This document shows positions 61,828-64,000 of a DNA stretch of 64,000 nt, one piece after another. The stretch comes from Methylobacterium sp. E-065 (lineage in GTDB: Bacteria > Pseudomonadota > Alphaproteobacteria > Rhizobiales > Beijerinckiaceae), in NCBI RefSeq assembly GCF_022829605.1, contig NZ_JAKSYD010000230.1:98020-162019 (forward strand), given 5' to 3'. Under the pieces are notes generated by a model. The model was not told the DNA's origin and searched no databases. It was given only the letters and a program-made list of their open reading frames with translations. Each line of letters begins with the position of its first letter. The first letter of the stretch is position 1. The translations under genes and the position numbers were made by a program.

Positions 61828-62544
61828 TCAGAACAGCAGGTGCAGCGCCAGCGGCGCCAGGATCGCCGTCAGGAAGGCGTTGAGCCCCATAGCAATGCCC
61901 GCGAAGGTGCCGGCCACTTCGCTCACCTGGAAGGCGCGTGCGGTGCCGATGCCGTGGGCGGCGAGGCCGGCCGCGAAGCCCCGGGCGCGCATGTCGTGGA
62001 TCTTCAGCGCGTTCATCATCGGCGTGACGAGGATCGCCCCGATGATGCCGGTGAGGATCACCAGGATCGCGGTGAGCGTCGGATCGCCGCCGAGCGCCTC
62101 CGCGATGCCCATGGCGACGCCGGAGGTCACCGATTTCGGGGCGAGCGAGACGAGAACCGGCTGCGGGATGTCGAGCAGCCGGGCCAGCGCGATCACCACC
62201 GCCAGCGTCGTCGCCGCCCCCGCGGCGAGCGCTGTCAGCATCGGCACCAGCGCCCGCTTCACGGTGGCCCGCCGCTCATAGAGCGGCATCGCCAGCACGA
62301 CGGTCGCGGGTCCGAGCAGGAAGTGCACGAACTGCGCGCCCTCGAAATAGACCGGATAGGCCGTGCCGCTCAGGGCCAGCACGCCGCCGACCAGCGTCAC
62401 CGTGATCAGCACCGGATTGGCGATCGGATGCCGGCCGGTCGCGGCGGCGATCCGGTCCGCCAAGACGTAGGCGGTCAGCGTCACGGTCAGCCACAGCAGC
62501 GGCGTCTTGGCGAGGTAGACCCAGAGAGAGAAATCGCCGCTCAC
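61828..62544 (-). CDS. lrgB: LrgB-family membrane protein
   Basis: 238 residues, about seven hydrophobic helices. Diagnostic blocks: LGPATVVLAMPLYERR, SVTSGVAMGIAEALGG and AAHGIGTARAFQVSE. LrgAB/CidAB-type proteins transport pyruvate or other small acids and resemble holin systems in topology. Starts three bases after lrgA. Probable operon TerB-like gene, lrgA, lrgB. Confidence 0.92.
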   Translation of the reverse strand: MSGDFSLWVYLAKTPLLWLTVTLTAYVLADRIAAATGRHPIANPVLITVTLVGGVLALSGTAYPVYFEGAQFVHFLLGPATVVLAMPLYERRATVKRALVPMLTALAAGAATTLAVVIALARLLDIPQPVLVSLAPKSVTSGVAMGIAEALGGDPTLTAILVILTGIIGAILVTPMMNALKIHDMRARGFAAGLAAHGIGTARAFQVSEVAGTFAGIAMGLNAFLTAILAPLALHLLF

Positions 62545-62547
62545 CCG

Positions 62548-62952
62548 TCAGGACTCCCCATCGCGCCCCGGCCCCTCCACCCGGGCCGCCACCGCACGGA
62601 ACACCAGCACGGTCACGAGCAGCGAGAGCGCCGTCGACACCACCAGCACGATAGCGAGCTTCACGCCCTGCGCCCGCAGCAAGTCGAGGCGGCCCACGAC
62701 GCCGACGCCCGCCGGAACGAACATCAGCGACAGGTTCATCAGGAGCCCCCGCGCGGTGGTCTCGAGGGTGCCGTCGGTCAGCGGCTTCGGGAGAAAGCGG
62801 GGCAAACCGAACCGCGGATTGTCGCGCAGCAGCAGGAAGCCGAACATCAACCCCATGCCGATCACGGGTCCAGGGATCGGCACGTGGGCACCGCGGGCGA
62901 TCGCCTCGCCGACGAGCTGGGCCAGAAGAATGAGCGCCAAGCTCGCGATCAT
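62548..62952 (-). CDS. lrgA: LrgA/CidA-family membrane protein
   Basis: 134 residues with four hydrophobic segments and the LrgA motif IPGPVIGMGLMFGFLLL near residue 26 and NLSLMFVPAGVGVV near 74. Holin-like partner of LrgB, with which it is nearly contiguous. Begins 14 bases after the TerB-like gene stops. Confidence 0.92.
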   Translation of the reverse strand: MIASLALILLAQLVGEAIARGAHVPIPGPVIGMGLMFGFLLLRDNPRFGLPRFLPKPLTDGTLETTARGLLMNLSLMFVPAGVGVVGRLDLLRAQGVKLAIVLVVSTALSLLVTVLVFRAVAARVEGPGRDGES

Positions 62953-62966
62953 CGCCCAGCTGCCCC

Positions 62967-63428
62967 TTACGCCAGCCCAGCCTGCTGCTGGCCGATCCGG
63001 CGCGCCGACGCGATGGCGCCATCATCGAAGCCGAGCAGCCGACCGAGCCGCTCCACCAGGGCCTCCTCGAACTCGTCGACCCGGCCGTCCGCCGCCGCGA
63101 CCGACCATGCCATCGCGAGAAGCTCCTGGCGCTCGGCCTTGTTGGCCTCGTGAGGGATCATCTCGACGAGGCTCACCACGTCGCGGGTCTCCGCATCCAT
63201 CGCGGCCGCGCGCTCGATCAGCGCCCGCGCCGCGTCCGGACCGTCGGCGTAATGGCCCTGCACGAGGCGGGACAGGCGCTCGCTCTCGGACTCCGCCAGG
63301 ATCCCGTCGACCCGCGCCACGTGGACGAGGAGCGCGGTTGCCGCGAGATGCGTGTCGTCCACGGCTTCGTGCGCACCCACGCCGAGGGCTTCGGCCGCGT
63401 AGGCGCGCAGGCGTGCGATGAGGGACAT
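62967..63428 (-). CDS. TerB-like protein upstream of lrgAB
   Basis: 153 residues, acidic and helical: VHVARVDGILAESESERLSRL near residue 40 and WSVAAADGRVDEFEEALVERL near 117 are the paired D-G metal-loop-like motifs of TerB domains. ATG 63428 has CGGAGC upstream. First gene of an operon with lrgA and lrgB. Same length as the TerB-like protein at 17445-17906 but clearly diverged. Confidence 0.82.
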   Translation of the reverse strand: MSLIARLRAYAAEALGVGAHEAVDDTHLAATALLVHVARVDGILAESESERLSRLVQGHYADGPDAARALIERAAAMDAETRDVVSLVEMIPHEANKAERQELLAMAWSVAAADGRVDEFEEALVERLGRLLGFDDGAIASARRIGQQQAGLA

Positions 63429-63606
63429 GGGAGCTCCGAAGGGGCACCGATCGTTCGTGCCTCGCACAGTTCGGGCCGAGGCCGACCGCCGTCAAGCACG
63501 GCACCGCGGATGGAAGCCGGGCGTGGCCGCGCTGCATCGCCCCCGGCCTTGGAGTCATGACGCGCTCACTTGCGCCGAACCGGTGTCCACTTCGGCGCAG
63601 AGCGCC

Positions 63607-64000
63607 CTAGCGCCGCGCCGCCTCGGTCGCCCCGGCGACCAGATCCGCCAGGATCGCGTCCGCCGCCCCAACCACCTCGGGCCCGGCCTCCGCGGGTGTG
63701 CCAGCCCGGAACGGCGGGACCGGGGCGTATTCGGCCACGAGCTGCGCCGTGCGGGCGTAGGCAGGTCCGCGCAAACGGGCGGCCAGCGCCAGCCCGAGGT
63801 CGAGCCCCGCCGAGATTCCGGCACCGGTCATGCGGTTACGATCGATGACGACACGCTCCGCCACCGGCTCGGCGCCGAGGAGCGGCAGCACCGCGTCGCG
63901 CACGCACCAATGCGATGTGGCGCGATACCCCCGCAGCAGGCCGGCGGCGCCGAGGATCAGCGATCCGGTGCAGACGCTCGTCACCCAAGCGGCCCGTTCG
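63607..64000 (-). CDS. DJ-1/PfpI-family protein (N-terminus off the window)
   Basis: At least 131 codons, running past the right edge. The nucleophile elbow SVCTGSLILGAAGLLRG contains the expected Cys, followed by ATSHWCVRDAVLPLLGAE and a histidine as in ThiJ/PfpI isocyanide hydratase- or AraC-amidase-like proteins. The C-terminus has no regulator domain, so it is a stand-alone DJ-1-like enzyme. Precise activity is not inferable. Confidence 0.85.
   Translation of the reverse strand, partial: ERAAWVTSVCTGSLILGAAGLLRGYRATSHWCVRDAVLPLLGAEPVAERVVIDRNRMTGAGISAGLDLGLALAARLRGPAYARTAQLVAEYAPVPPFRAGTPAEAGPEVVGAADAILADLVAGATEAARR

Noticed and set aside
61646..63153. Long plus-strand frames opposite lrgAB
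   Set aside because: Antisense of clear LrgA/LrgB/TerB-like coding sequences; His/Arg-rich shadow composition.

Overview
The window is GC-rich chromosomal DNA of an alphaproteobacterium, almost certainly Methylobacterium/Methylorubrum (Hyphomicrobiales). The strongest evidence is the serine-cycle block sgaA-hprA-mtdA-fchA at 22.7-26.7 kb, whose proteins match, from memory, the Methylorubrum extorquens AM1 enzymes almost residue for residue. Supporting evidence is gcrA, a MucR-like regulator, TypA, a rhizobial-type very-long-chain lipid A gene set and alphaproteobacterial-style addA-trxA-folC-accD-trpA contents. I saw no rRNA, tRNA, CRISPR array, insertion sequence or prophage.

Layout. 0-3 kb: bifunctional proline catabolic enzyme PutA (cut by the left edge). 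3-5 kb: a secreted DUF3298-like protein divergent from a saccharopine-dehydrogenase-like oxidoreductase, then a long palindromic repeat. 5.4-9.4 kb: a three-gene sugar-acid or sulfonate-acid operon (Ldh2-type dehydrogenase, MFS permease, UxaA-type dehydratase). 9.5-10.7 kb: a DUF1194 protein and a small membrane protein. 10.7-16.0 kb: a minus-strand run (KAS, SDR, SH3-like protein, Zn-type dehydrogenase, LpxXL-like acyltransferase, DUF1223) that looks like part of the very-long-chain fatty acid/lipid A pathway. 16-20 kb: M20 amidohydrolase, TerB-like protein, CYTH-CHAD protein. 20.4-22.3 kb: selB. 22.2-26.7 kb: serine-cycle genes and one small membrane protein.

27.2-29.1 kb: an LpxH-like metallophosphoesterase and a GT4 glycosyltransferase. 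29.4-33.1 kb: MltB-type transglycosylase, SRPBCC protein, pyruvate kinase and an unlisted 42-residue microprotein with a duplicated decapeptide. 33-37.6 kb: patatin lipoprotein, gcrA, orphan TAXI binding protein, cysK. 37.9-39.6 kb: secreted protein and a translationally coupled trio of tiny disordered proteins. 39.7-41.5 kb: typA. 41.9-47.0 kb: an SDR gene interrupted by one in-frame amber codon, a large ABC-exporter-like protein whose nucleotide-binding motifs are degenerate, and a cytochrome P450. 47.2-50.0 kb: minE-minD-minC followed by a second, tandem minC paralogue. 50.1-57.5 kb: addA, trxA, folC, accD, trpA. 57.6-61.0 kb: HAD phosphatase and GH63-like glucosidase. 61-64 kb: MucR-like regulator lacking zinc cysteines, LrgA/LrgB with a TerB protein, and a DJ-1/PfpI protein cut by the right edge.

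The most interesting candidates for something undescribed are the tandem minC pair, the ABC-like pseudo-ATPase with three repeats of the post-Q-loop motif, and the duplicated-decapeptide microprotein. Several familiar operons are also split relative to the arrangements I remember: the serine cycle without mtkAB, addA without addB, trpA without trpFB, and the lipid A set without acpXL-fabZ.
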